DNA from: Gammaproteobacteria bacterium
Lineage (GTDB): Bacteria > Pseudomonadota > Gammaproteobacteria > JABCZS01
Length of the DNA: 64,000 bases
NCBI GenBank assembly: GCA_021773275.1
Contig: JAJFKJ010000030.1
Span: forward strand, 1-64,000
Direction: 5' to 3'
Shown here: piece by piece, positions 56,054 through 64,000 of the stretch
How the letters are laid out: each line of letters begins with the position of its first letter
How positions within the stretch are numbered: position 1 is the first letter of the stretch
Position numbers and translations under genes: made by a program
The notes under the pieces: model-generated
The model's database searches: none
What the model saw: only the letters and a program-made list of their open reading frames with translations
Told to the model about the DNA's origin: nothing

Positions 56054-57721
56054 ATGGTCAAAAAGGTACTCCCTGAGCAAAGCGCTGAGCCTTCTGATGA
56101 GCTAGATGAACTGCGCCTAGAAAATAATTTTTTAAAGAAAATCATTGCGCAGCTACCTATCCACATTTATTGGAAAAGCAAAGATGGCCATTATCTCGGG
56201 TGTAATGAATTGCAGGCTAAATCTTTAGGTTTATCTTCTCCCGAAGACATTATTGGCAGAACCAGCTATGAGCTGGGCTATGGCGATATGGCAGAACAAA
56301 TTATCGAAAATGATACAAAAGTCATGGCCGGCAATAAAACGCTTATAGCAGAAGAGGTCGTGCCTGAGAGAGACGCAGGCAATCAAACCTACATCTCGAG
56401 AAAAATTCCTTTATTAGGTAGCAATGGCGAAACATTAGGTCTGTTGGGTGCTTCGGTTAATATTAGCAAGCAGAAAGAACTCGAGGTAGAGCTGCGAGAA
56501 GCCAACCAAAAACTTGAGGCCAGTAAACAAAAAAGCTATGAACACGTTGCCAAGCTACATCGCTTGGTTACTGGGCAGGATGGGCCTGAAGGTGCTTCGA
56601 TAGCGCTTTTAATAGATAGCGTATCTGATTTTCTTGAAAACATTATCGCCAAAGTGCCAGGGCATATCTATTGGTATGACAAAAATAATGTTTACCTGGG
56701 TTGTAATGATGAGCAAGCCGTTTCAGCAGGCTTGAAGTCCCGCAAAGACATAGCCGGTAAAACAAATTTCGATATGCCTTGGCACGCGCAAGCCAAGGCG
56801 CATGAAGAATACAATAATAAAGTGATGGAAAGCGGTAAGGCGCATATTGAAGAGGAGTTGGCGGGTACACCTGACAACCCTAAAGTTTATTTGTCTAAAA
56901 AAGTGCCCTTGAAAAACAACAGGGGAGAAGTGATTGGTGTTTTAGGTTCCTCAATTGATATCACTAGGCAAAAAGAACTAGAAAATAAATTGCAGGCAGC
57001 TAAAGAAGAAGCGGAAGCTGCTAACAAAGCAAAAACCATGTTTATCGAAGATGCCAGCCACAATGCGCGTACACCTTTGGCTAGTATCTATGGCGCAAAA
57101 GAGTTATTCAAGGTGCAACGCGATAATTTTAATGCTGAGCAGCAGGAATGGATAGATATCTTAGATGAAAGTGTTAATCGCTTCCAAGATATGATCGAAC
57201 GTATTCTAGATTTTTCTCGGATTGAGGGTGGCCATTTTAAAATAAAGCACGCGCCCATAGATTTTTATGTTTATGTGCATCATATGGCTGATACTTTGCA
57301 GGGGCAAGCCAACGAGAAAGGTCTTAAGTTAACAGTTGATTATGCTGCTGATATGCCGCACCGTATTGTTAGCGATGAATATTGCATTAACAGTATTTTA
57401 TTAAATTTGTTGAGCAACGCGCTTAAGTTTACTGAAAAGGGCGTGATTTCGATAAATGTTTCGCGAGAAAAAGACCGCTTGTTGTTAGTTGTGTCTGATA
57501 CAGGTTGTGGTATTAGGAAGGAAGATCTCGAGCAGATATTTGAACGTTTTAACAAAGTTGTGCCATCGTCCCGTTTAGACAACCAAGGCTATGGTTTAGG
57601 TTTATCGACGGTGAGGTATATGGCAGCCTTCCTTGAGGGCGATGTGAGCCTTAAGAGCGAGCCTGGCAAAGGCAGTACCTTTACCTTAAATATTCCACTA
57701 GAGGTTCCTGAAAGTGAATGA
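56054..57721 (+). CDS. PAS-PAS sensor histidine kinase
   Basis: 555 residues, soluble. Coiled N-terminus, PAS 1 (30-140), a linker, PAS 2 (185-305), both opening with HIYW, then HisKA His336 in DASHNARTPL and an ATPase domain with NLLSNALKFTEKG, SDTGCGI and GYGLGLS. The PAS domains resemble those of the hybrid kinase at 50966-53755 (the same LGCN/ND phrases), pointing to a common origin. The gene overlaps the response-regulator gene by 8 nt, so the two form a pair. Confidence 0.93.
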   Translation: MVKKVLPEQSAEPSDELDELRLENNFLKKIIAQLPIHIYWKSKDGHYLGCNELQAKSLGLSSPEDIIGRTSYELGYGDMAEQIIENDTKVMAGNKTLIAEEVVPERDAGNQTYISRKIPLLGSNGETLGLLGASVNISKQKELEVELREANQKLEASKQKSYEHVAKLHRLVTGQDGPEGASIALLIDSVSDFLENIIAKVPGHIYWYDKNNVYLGCNDEQAVSAGLKSRKDIAGKTNFDMPWHAQAKAHEEYNNKVMESGKAHIEEELAGTPDNPKVYLSKKVPLKNNRGEVIGVLGSSIDITRQKELENKLQAAKEEAEAANKAKTMFIEDASHNARTPLASIYGAKELFKVQRDNFNAEQQEWIDILDESVNRFQDMIERILDFSRIEGGHFKIKHAPIDFYVYVHHMADTLQGQANEKGLKLTVDYAADMPHRIVSDEYCINSILLNLLSNALKFTEKGVISINVSREKDRLLLVVSDTGCGIRKEDLEQIFERFNKVVPSSRLDNQGYGLGLSTVRYMAAFLEGDVSLKSEPGKGSTFTLNIPLEVPESE

Positions 57722-58100
57722 GCCAGCAAAAAAAATGCATGTGCTATTGGTTGAAGACACGCCAGCAGCACGCAAAATTGCTGAGACATTTTTAAAAGTC
57801 TGGGGCTGCGAGGTCGCAACAGCAGAAGACGGTACCTCAGCACTTGAGTTAAGCAAACACACAGCGTTTGACTTAATTTACATGGATTTAGGCTTGCCAG
57901 ATATTGATGGCATAGAGATTGTAAAAAGAATCAAGGAAGATTCTGAAAACAGCAATAGCAAAACCCCTATTATCGGCCTTACGGCAGATGCTAGCCAAGA
58001 AAAAATCGATACCTGCATACAAGTAGGCTTTAAAGAAATTCTAAAAAAACCTCTCACGCAAGACATGCATGAACAAATTTTGCAGCGGTATTTACCGTAG
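57714..58100 (+). CDS. Single-domain response regulator (CheY-like)
   Basis: 128 residues, receiver only. Acidic pair in LLVEDTP, phospho-acceptor Asp58 in LIYMDLGLPDIDG, Thr in GLTADAS, and Lys in ILKKPL. No output domain, so it must act by protein contact or in a phosphorelay. Starts at GTG 57714 within the kinase gene; ATG 57735 is an alternative. Confidence 0.92.
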   Translation: MNEPAKKMHVLLVEDTPAARKIAETFLKVWGCEVATAEDGTSALELSKHTAFDLIYMDLGLPDIDGIEIVKRIKEDSENSNSKTPIIGLTADASQEKIDTCIQVGFKEILKKPLTQDMHEQILQRYLP

Positions 58101-58221
58101 TTTCAAGCCAAATGTAACAAAACTTTTCTAAACCCCCCTGTGTTCACAATTTGACACACCTCTTCAGGTATTGTTCAGCCGTACCCCCGTATTCTTGTAA
58201 TTAACAAGAGGGGGAAACATT

Positions 58222-58905
58222 ATGTCACTAGCAGCACAACAACAAGCAGCAACCAACACACCCATGCGGTTTCGTGTTTCAGGTTACTCGCAATATGATA
58301 ACTTCGTGCAACGGCCTGGTGTTAACCCCCATATTGCTAGAGCTTACCGTTTTTTGTCAGAACGCGGTCGGCTAGATAAAGTGTCAGTGGAGCGGTTGTC
58401 TGGTGTTGATTACATGTCGCTAGAAGCCTTACAGCAAGCATTGATGAAGCACTTCTTCCCCTATAGTGCTTTAAGCTTGAAAAAGGTTGAGAGCGTGATC
58501 AACACCGATACACCCCTGAATAAATATGAGGCTAGAGTGTTGCTAAGCTTGTTCCAGCGTGGCGTTGTTTACAATATGTTGTTTGAGCAAGAACAAGCTT
58601 ATTTGTCAGTCGGTAAAAACTGCGTTGTTCTAGAGAGCAAGCATAAGCAGCCATTAAAAGACAAGTTAACGAAAATTTTGGCTGATGAAAATACCATGAA
58701 ATTGTTAGCTGCTGACCAGACACTGGACAATGTTTTAGTAAACAACAAGACGGCAGCTCAGCTACTACGTGACCTTGACGCTGTGCTTGGTAGAGGCACG
58801 GAAGATGATGTCGTCAAGGAGCTCACTGGTTTCACTACAGGTAAAAGGGTAGATAAGGTTTTTAACGGTGTTGGGAATAAGCCTACTATAAGTTTCGGCA
58901 TATAG
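58222..58905 (+). CDS. Unrecognised 227-residue protein
   Basis: No family recognised. It is soluble and mostly helical, with a Gln/Ala N-terminus (MSLAAQQQAATNTP) and a C-terminus rich in Gly (GFTTGKRVDKVFNGVGNKP). GAGGGGG (58209-58215) is a strong ribosome binding site. It follows the response-regulator gene by 121 nt and may be an output of that system, or a secreted protein; nothing in the sequence decides. Confidence 0.65.
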   Translation: MSLAAQQQAATNTPMRFRVSGYSQYDNFVQRPGVNPHIARAYRFLSERGRLDKVSVERLSGVDYMSLEALQQALMKHFFPYSALSLKKVESVINTDTPLNKYEARVLLSLFQRGVVYNMLFEQEQAYLSVGKNCVVLESKHKQPLKDKLTKILADENTMKLLAADQTLDNVLVNNKTAAQLLRDLDAVLGRGTEDDVVKELTGFTTGKRVDKVFNGVGNKPTISFGI

Positions 58906-59280
58906 TCGCAAATATGGTGGCTATGGGTGGACTCGAGCAGAGGAATAACTAGTTGTTTTATATGAAAATATAAAACAGCCGTCTAAAACAAGCCCCCAAG
59001 CAGGCCCCCTCCTTGTATCCTTTTTTGCGCTGGGCCATTAATCTTCCGCAATGGTAACAATATTTTCAAAGAAAATCCATATACCGAAATAGTGTCGTCA
59101 CAAAATCACGTTAGTCGAGCCTCTCTTGGCAGCACGAACCATAACTCCTGGTTTTAGGAGTTTTTTTTGTTCAAGTGCGAGTCAGGTGTACCATGAAGGC
59201 ATGCCGACTCCTGTTATCGCCAATATTTTTTTATTGTGTAATCCCTTAGTATTTCTGCTTTAGTGTTGCGGGAGCGGGTT
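58906..59280. other. Boundary spacer of a second mobile element
   Basis: 375 nt without a gene. It contains a 10-bp AT hairpin with GAAA loop (58954-58977), the inverse CTGGGGGCC-type motif GCCCCCAAGCAGGCCCCC (58992-59009), and a terminator (59143-59168). The left end of the element probably lies here. Confidence 0.55.
59143..59168 (+). terminator. Rho-independent terminator
   Basis: AACTCCT (59143-59149), 6-nt loop, AGGAGTT (59156-59162) and a run of T to 59168. Clear form; which transcript it ends is unclear, as no gene directly precedes it. Confidence 0.75.
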
Positions 59281-59658
59281 ATGAAAGATAATGAAATATT
59301 GCTTAATATATCTACATTTTTGGCAGATAATGAAAATAAGAAAATCACGCACGCCAAACTAAGAGAGTTTGTAGCAAATATCTTGACTAAGAAGTCGGAG
59401 GGAAGCTATTACTTGCCTTCTACAGGATTTTTACGGCTAAAAGATATTATTGGCGATCGCAACGCAAGCCCACCCATCCCTGCGATTCTTCCTATAAGCC
59501 GTACTACTTGGTGGGAGGGGGTAGAGGAAGGTAAATATCCTGCCCCTCTGTTTATTGGGTATCGCACCGCAGTGTGGCCTATAGAAGAAATTTTTGCCTT
59601 AATTCAGAAGATTAAAGAGGAAGCACCAAGAGGGAGGGCCCGTGATGGCACCCTCTGA
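59281..59658 (+). CDS. AlpA-type regulator / excisionase-like protein
   Basis: 125 residues. The C-terminal two thirds match the AlpA/Cro-like helix-turn-helix of mobile elements: GFLRLKDIIGDRNASPPIPAILPISRTTWWEGVEEGKYPAP, then WPIEEIFALIQ. AlpA proteins activate integrase or excision genes on P4-like elements. ATG 59281 is preferred (GGGAGCGGG upstream). Overlaps the next gene by 14 nt. Confidence 0.82.
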   Translation: MKDNEILLNISTFLADNENKKITHAKLREFVANILTKKSEGSYYLPSTGFLRLKDIIGDRNASPPIPAILPISRTTWWEGVEEGKYPAPLFIGYRTAVWPIEEIFALIQKIKEEAPRGRARDGTL

Positions 59659-60637
59659 GATACCGCTATTCTCTGTAGGCCGGCTTTCCCAAATAGACCT
59701 AGAACATCCAGAAGAGTTTTGGCAGGGACGGGTTTTGTCGGCTGGCTCATGTGTGCTGATTGCTGGTGCTCGCAAATCACATAAATCCGATTTCTTTTTA
59801 GAGCTTGCTGTAAGGGCAGCAAGCGGCGGGATATTTTTAGGAAGGCGATTTTCCCGCCCATTAAAAGTAATGTACGTTCAAGCCGAGATTCGTAAAGCCT
59901 ATCTGAAAGAGCGAATCGAGACCTTTACAAGGCATTGTGATGAAAAGAGCTTGTCGTTAATCCATGAGAACCTCTATGTGACCGATAAGTTTAAATCTAG
60001 TTTAAATAAAAAAAGCGACCTCAAGCACCTGTCCGACACTGTCAATAAAATAAAGCCTGATATCCTCGCGCTGGACCCTATCATCAGCTATGCAGATATT
60101 GATGAAAACTCAGCCCAACAAGTTTCCGCGTTGCTTTATGAGCAAATTGGTGAGTTGCAGACTGTGAAGCCCTCCCTAAGTATTGTCCTTGTTCACCATT
60201 TCAAAAAGACAGCGGCGGGTGCGGATAGTGGCGATGTGTTTTTGGATGTTCGGGGAAGTTCAGTGTGGCTTGGTTGGTATGACACAGGTATTGTGCTTAG
60301 GAAAAATGATGACATTGTGACCCTTCACTATGAGACACGTGATTGTCGCCCGCCAATGCCTGAAACTATAAAGCTAAATCGTGAAAAAGGTTGGTGGGAA
60401 GTGATTAGCGCCCCGGCAAGCGATCTCCAAGGCAAAATAGATCTGGGTATAAATATTATACGCGGCAATACCAAGCCCATTATGTCAGGAAGCTTAAAAT
60501 CGTTGCTGATGCAACGATTAGATATACAAGAAAGGCACGCATACCATGTTATCGGTGAGCTGAAAAACCACCCCAATATCGTCACGCATCGCGAGGGCAG
60601 GTATCTGTTTTTTTCATACGATTTGAAAGGGTGTTAA
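59645..60637 (+). CDS. RepA-like ATPase (AAA_25 / DnaB-RecA fold)
   Basis: 330 residues. Walker A is GARKSHKSD, a variant with Lys-Ser kept; Walker B is DILALDPI; IVLVHHFKK and DVRGSSVWLGWYDTGIVL follow as in plasmid RepA and element-borne hexameric helicases. The C-terminal 90 residues look like a winged helix. Likely role: replication of the excised element. ATG 59645 is taken over GTG 59642. Confidence 0.8.
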   Translation: MAPSEIPLFSVGRLSQIDLEHPEEFWQGRVLSAGSCVLIAGARKSHKSDFFLELAVRAASGGIFLGRRFSRPLKVMYVQAEIRKAYLKERIETFTRHCDEKSLSLIHENLYVTDKFKSSLNKKSDLKHLSDTVNKIKPDILALDPIISYADIDENSAQQVSALLYEQIGELQTVKPSLSIVLVHHFKKTAAGADSGDVFLDVRGSSVWLGWYDTGIVLRKNDDIVTLHYETRDCRPPMPETIKLNREKGWWEVISAPASDLQGKIDLGINIIRGNTKPIMSGSLKSLLMQRLDIQERHAYHVIGELKNHPNIVTHREGRYLFFSYDLKGC

Positions 60638-60755
60638 TCATGATTTTGGCAGAGCAACTTCAGGGTGTTAATAACTGTACCAGAATCTGTGCAGTTGTCA
60701 TTGCAGTAATGGCTAAAAATTTAATTGTAAAAATTTCAAAAACTTATCAAAAAAC

Positions 60756-60845
60756 AATAACTGCACTACTGCATCACTTTCAAAAATATTGCAGCAATCG
60801 TTTTATTTTTATTTTCAATCAGTTACAAATAACTGCACTACTGCA
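60756..60845. repeat. Iteron-like direct repeats, possible replication origin
   Basis: AATAACTGCACTACTGCA occurs at 60756-60773 and 60828-60845 (18 bp, exact), 72 bp apart in an AT-rich tract just after the RepA-like gene. CTGCA/TGCAG fragments also occur at 60689-60703 and 60791-60796. An imperfect hairpin (core GGGGAAGC/GCTTCCCC, 60859-60877) follows. Confidence 0.5.
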
Positions 60846-60925
60846 CCCTACTATGTAGGGGGAAGCCCAGCTTCCCCTTACAGTAGTGGTTGTAAGCTCG
60901 CAGTAACATAGGGAGTACAAAAAAG

Positions 60926-61489
60926 ATGAGCCGTTTACATCTACTGACAAAGCTAGGCCCCGGACGGGCTGGCGAAATGTGTTTTGGTAACCCAGGGCAG
61001 CAGGGGATAACAGGGGCTGAGGTTGCAGCGGCATTAATTGGGTTGGAAGATGGCCCTTTAGCTTTTGCCTATTGGCATGGAACACAAGACGAGGTAAGCA
61101 AATCCCAACTTCGGGATTGTTTGGCTACGGATTTACAGCGTGTAGCTACAGTGCAAGGCTGGAAACGGAAAAATGATATGGAATTGTTTGTCCGAATGAG
61201 TAGGGCCGCCATCGCAGAAGCATTTTTAAGCAAGGAAATATGCAAATCATGTTGTGGGTTTGGAATGCAAAAAGGAAAAATATGCTGCAAGTGCCAAGGC
61301 CTAGGTAGGAGCGCTTTAACCCGTAAAAAAATATCAGAGTTATGTGGGGTGGCATCATCTATGTGGAGGTCAAGGTATGAGGCAAAATATAATGAGCTGA
61401 AATATCTCATATCTGAATATCAATGGAGTGTTGAAAGAAAATTACATGCTGCGTTTTCTAATAAAAAACAAGAAGATGAAAAAAATTAA
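60926..61489 (+). CDS. Zinc-finger protein resembling phage antitermination protein Q
   Basis: 187 residues. A DnaJ-type zinc motif CKSCCGFGMQKGKICCKCQGLGR (two CxxC with GxG) is flanked by helical segments, the layout of lambda Q-like antiterminators; the remainder (RKKISELCGVASSMWRSRY) looks DNA-binding. GGGAG precedes ATG 60926. Q proteins let polymerase read through terminators into late genes. Assignment is tentative. Confidence 0.5.
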   Translation: MSRLHLLTKLGPGRAGEMCFGNPGQQGITGAEVAAALIGLEDGPLAFAYWHGTQDEVSKSQLRDCLATDLQRVATVQGWKRKNDMELFVRMSRAAIAEAFLSKEICKSCCGFGMQKGKICCKCQGLGRSALTRKKISELCGVASSMWRSRYEAKYNELKYLISEYQWSVERKLHAAFSNKKQEDEKN

Positions 61490-61569
61490 TATTTATTTGT
61501 TTTTGGGCTTGCACAAGTGATGATGATTTGATAGTATAAATCCCATGTTGATAACTACGCCTATATTTC

Positions 61570-61597
61570 AAAGCCCTGCCCCCGCAGGGCTTTTTGT
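61570..61597 (+). terminator. Rho-independent terminator
   Basis: AAAGCCCTGC (61570-61579), CCCC loop, GCAGGGCTTT (61584-61593) followed by TTGTTTT. A strong 10-bp stem ending the Q-like transcript or subject to antitermination. Confidence 0.85.
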
Positions 61598-61662
61598 TTT
61601 GAGCAACTAAAAATCCTATCAGCACAATAATTAAATATTTCGCACATATAAACTAAACACCA

Positions 61663-61977
61663 ATGACTAAATCACTGACAAAGCGCCAGCGGACAGCTTA
61701 TGTCAGTCGTGCGGTGAGAATGATTGCCAAGCAATACGATTTAGACACTGGCGGTCAAGTCAGTGGTGAGGTTCGGCTGTTTTCTAATATCATCAGGCGT
61801 GGGCTAGATGATTTGTTTCCAAGTAAGGGCATGCTCAAAGGTAATGAAGATGCCGCCACAGTGGCTGCTTGTGCAAAACATTATTTAACTAGCGGTTTGC
61901 TTGATGAGCATGCCGATTATTGCGGTATTGAAGCTGATTGGATTCGAAGAAAATTAAACGAGTTAGAAATCCTCTAA
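61663..61977 (+). CDS. Small protein of unknown function in the element
   Basis: 104 residues, no family recognised. Basic N-terminus (TKSLTKRQRTAYVSRAVRMIAKQYD), helical throughout, IEADWIRRKLNELEIL at the end. No membrane segment. The ribosome binding site is weak. Located 51 nt before the long terminal frame, in the same direction. Confidence 0.6.
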   Translation: MTKSLTKRQRTAYVSRAVRMIAKQYDLDTGGQVSGEVRLFSNIIRRGLDDLFPSKGMLKGNEDAATVAACAKHYLTSGLLDEHADYCGIEADWIRRKLNELEIL

Positions 61978-62028
61978 CTTATTAACTTTTAAATTAAACA
62001 AGATATCAACATAGCTTGAGGTAGTACT

Positions 62029-64000
62029 ATGCGTGAAACACAAATCTTAGCCAAATTAAGTGGCTGGGATACAGGCGGCCCAAATGGGCCATTATCAAAA
62101 TGGGTTGATGCCTTGCTGGATGGTGAAGATGCGCAAGCATCACCAGGTGATTTTACTGATAAAGTAGCATTGCAAAAAACAATGCTTCACGCTTTTTTCA
62201 AGGTTATTAGCGAGCATGACCACTCATCTAAAGAAGACCTATTGCGAGCAGCTTATGCTTTATTGATATTTCCGCAGCTGAAAATACCTTTTGTTGATGA
62301 TGTGGAGCGTCTGCGCGAAATAGCGCAGATGCTTTCACCTAAAGTTCGACACTTTGTGGCACATGAGAAGCTATCAGAATTTCTAGAGGGGCATCATGCT
62401 TTTATCTGGGGGTTGAGCATTGATGCAAACGCTGCCAAAAAGCAAGGCGCTAGTCGAGAGTTTTGGGTTTATGCATTTTATTCAATGTCTGTTTCTGTGC
62501 CGCTTGCTTTGATATCTCGTGAGCATCAGAGCCAGCAACAAAAATGCATGGTCATTACAAGTGAAGAGGGCCAGCAGGCCCAGTCTGCATTGATGATAGG
62601 GCAGGTGCTGCGTGATATTGCATCGTTTTTAAATGCAAAGCCAAGCGTTTCACACGAGGACATGGGCTGTGAGCTTGGCTGGCTAACCGCTTTGTTTGAC
62701 GAGAATTGCGATGAACGATTGCTCGATAAAATTGGCTTTTATAAAGCACCATGGCCTAGCTCTTGGGGAGATGCGTCTCGTGGAGCTCGAGATGAAATTA
62801 CAACACAGTTACGCGCTATGGGGATACGTATTGCCACGATGGTGCCGCATTACTGGCTATTCTCAAGAGGTTATTCATTGCCCCGTGAAACTGTTATCGC
62901 GCTGCATGCCTACCGCAATAATTTGTTAAGCGGCCCAAGTACCTGGGATTCTTTCCGCAATACTGGGCGTTGGATGCTTGGTATGCCCTTGCGTGATATT
63001 GGCGTCTTAAAACAAGAGTATCAACTGATTGACGGGATACTGCGCTGCGACCGCATGGGATTTTTAAATCTTCGGGTATTGCAGCAGTTTTCTAATAATC
63101 TGTCTGATGCTATTAAGTACGGGGACAGCAAGACAGGCTTATTACACAAGCAAGCACAAATGGCTGTGCGTCGTGAGCTTTATAAAAAGGCGCAGCACTT
63201 GCCAGGCCCGGGCATTCAGATTCCAAGTAATGATGTCTTGAAAAAAATACGTCAAGCACTTGCTAGTAAAACTGCGCAGATACCTAGTCCTATCCGGGGC
63301 AGCGGCGGGCCAACTAGACATATGCTTATTTATGGTGTGTCTGAGCAAGATAAAGACAAACATGTGCATAGCAAAGAATGTGGCAGGGCGCAAAAAGCCG
63401 AAGTCTATCGATTTATTGATGAGCAAAACAATCTTGCTGCGTTAACCCTAAAAGGTTTGCTCGATTTGCTCACGCAAATGTGCTGCTTTGAGTGGAAATT
63501 AGGATGTCAAAAATCACCCATTGCAAGCGCCTTGCCTGCCCAGGCAAGCCTGTTCAAAGATGAGGTCATTTATTGGGTGGTTGTGCAGCTTTGCACTATT
63601 GCTGGGGGGTATGGTGAAGATAAAGCAGCGGCGCTACGTGAAACCACAAGGCTTGCGCAACGTGATGGTGTAATGCGTTACATTAGAGATAAAAAAACCG
63701 AGGCCACACTTAACATTGAGCAACTGCAACTATTGATTGACACAATGAGCTGGTACACCTGGGAGGATTTTTGCGCTGAACAGTTTGTGACATGGATGCC
63801 AAGCAGTGGTTGCGACAAGCTTATTGAGCAGGTTAAAAACCAGCAAACAAGGCAAGCTGAGTTTATACGTGAGTATATTGTTGAACAAATGATCGCAGGC
63901 ACACTAAGCCTGGCAGGCCTGCATGAAAAAATAGACAGCTCCTCTTGGTATACCCCGGACATGCTGCAAAAAGAAGAAGCGATATCCACTGTTTCGGGCT
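62029..64000 (+). CDS. Long protein of unknown function (runs off the window)
   Basis: An uninterrupted frame of 657 codons from ATG 62029 (TTGAGGTAG upstream) to the last base; the 3' end is not in the window. The protein begins MRETQILAKLSGWDTGGPNG. It is soluble and helical, with tryptophan-rich patches (FYKAPWPSSWGD, MSWYTWEDF) and no motif I recognise. Its place after the Q-like gene and terminator suggests a late structural or enzymatic element gene, but this is a guess. Confidence 0.75.
   Translation, partial: MRETQILAKLSGWDTGGPNGPLSKWVDALLDGEDAQASPGDFTDKVALQKTMLHAFFKVISEHDHSSKEDLLRAAYALLIFPQLKIPFVDDVERLREIAQMLSPKVRHFVAHEKLSEFLEGHHAFIWGLSIDANAAKKQGASREFWVYAFYSMSVSVPLALISREHQSQQQKCMVITSEEGQQAQSALMIGQVLRDIASFLNAKPSVSHEDMGCELGWLTALFDENCDERLLDKIGFYKAPWPSSWGDASRGARDEITTQLRAMGIRIATMVPHYWLFSRGYSLPRETVIALHAYRNNLLSGPSTWDSFRNTGRWMLGMPLRDIGVLKQEYQLIDGILRCDRMGFLNLRVLQQFSNNLSDAIKYGDSKTGLLHKQAQMAVRRELYKKAQHLPGPGIQIPSNDVLKKIRQALASKTAQIPSPIRGSGGPTRHMLIYGVSEQDKDKHVHSKECGRAQKAEVYRFIDEQNNLAALTLKGLLDLLTQMCCFEWKLGCQKSPIASALPAQASLFKDEVIYWVVVQLCTIAGGYGEDKAAALRETTRLAQRDGVMRYIRDKKTEATLNIEQLQLLIDTMSWYTWEDFCAEQFVTWMPSSGCDKLIEQVKNQQTRQAEFIREYIVEQMIAGTLSLAGLHEKIDSSSWYTPDMLQKEEAISTVSG

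Noticed and set aside
60631-60858. 75-codon frame after the RepA-like gene
   Set aside because: Its sequence is dominated by the repeated CTGCACTACTGCA units and AT-rich tract; it looks like origin DNA, not a protein gene.

Overview
The window reads as the chromosome of a gammaproteobacterium, most likely a host-associated member of the Legionellales (Legionella/Coxiella/Rickettsiella-like). The grounds are the gene order of the ribosomal supercluster, the uvrA / MFS transporter / ssb neighbourhood, and an accessory gene set rich in eukaryote-like parts: a Ser/Thr kinase, Sel1 and ankyrin-like repeats, three Fic proteins, a protein starting with a myristoylation-like MGxxxS, and a cyclodipeptide-synthase-like protein. 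The assignment is inferred from protein character only.

Region 1 (1-13489) is the S10-spc-alpha cluster in one direction: tuf (3' end), rpsJ to rplQ, with secY and rpoA. It is tightly packed and conventional, except that rpmD (L30) is absent from its usual place between rpsE and rplO. Region 2 (13490-24873) holds an exported MTA/SAH nucleosidase-like protein with a substituted catalytic Asp, an unrecognised 867-residue membrane-anchored protein, uvrA, a eukaryotic-like kinase lying between uvrA and an MFS transporter, ssb, and a dicarboxylate/amino-acid:cation symporter.

Region 3 (25021-about 37670) is an accessory hotspot. A tRNA-Ile/tRNA-Ala pair is followed by three more copies (two complete, one partial) of the tRNA-Ala 3' end, which split the DNA into small cassettes: (A) a SEC-C nuclease-like protein and a RhuM-Fic protein; (B) an AbiEi/AbiEii type IV toxin-antitoxin pair, a class A beta-lactamase and a GNAT; (C) a Fic protein; (D) a second Fic protein with a GNAT. 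Cassettes A and B share end sequences, paired GCTGCCCCAG repeats and a four-hairpin palindromic repeat. No integrase lies in the window. A lipoprotein and an IS481 remnant follow.

Region 4 (37692-55742, all minus strand) contains a Sel1-repeat protein, a RelE-like/superfamily 1 helicase/ankyrin-like protein, a formyltransferase-containing NRPS (F-A-T-E-C-T-TE), its Sfp-type phosphopantetheinyl transferase, an alpha/beta hydrolase-like protein, a hybrid PAS sensor kinase, and a cyclodipeptide-synthase-like protein with a long disordered tail. The kinase, hydrolase, PPTase and NRPS genes look like one operon, so a small formylated peptide under sensor control is a reasonable reading. Region 5 (56054-58905, plus strand) has a second PAS-PAS sensor kinase overlapping a single-domain response regulator, then an unknown 227-residue protein.

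Region 6 (about 58990-64000) resembles the start of a plasmid- or satellite-like integrated element: AlpA-type regulator, RepA-like ATPase, an iteron-like repeat region, a zinc-finger antitermination-Q-like protein, a small unknown protein, and a very long open frame running off the window.
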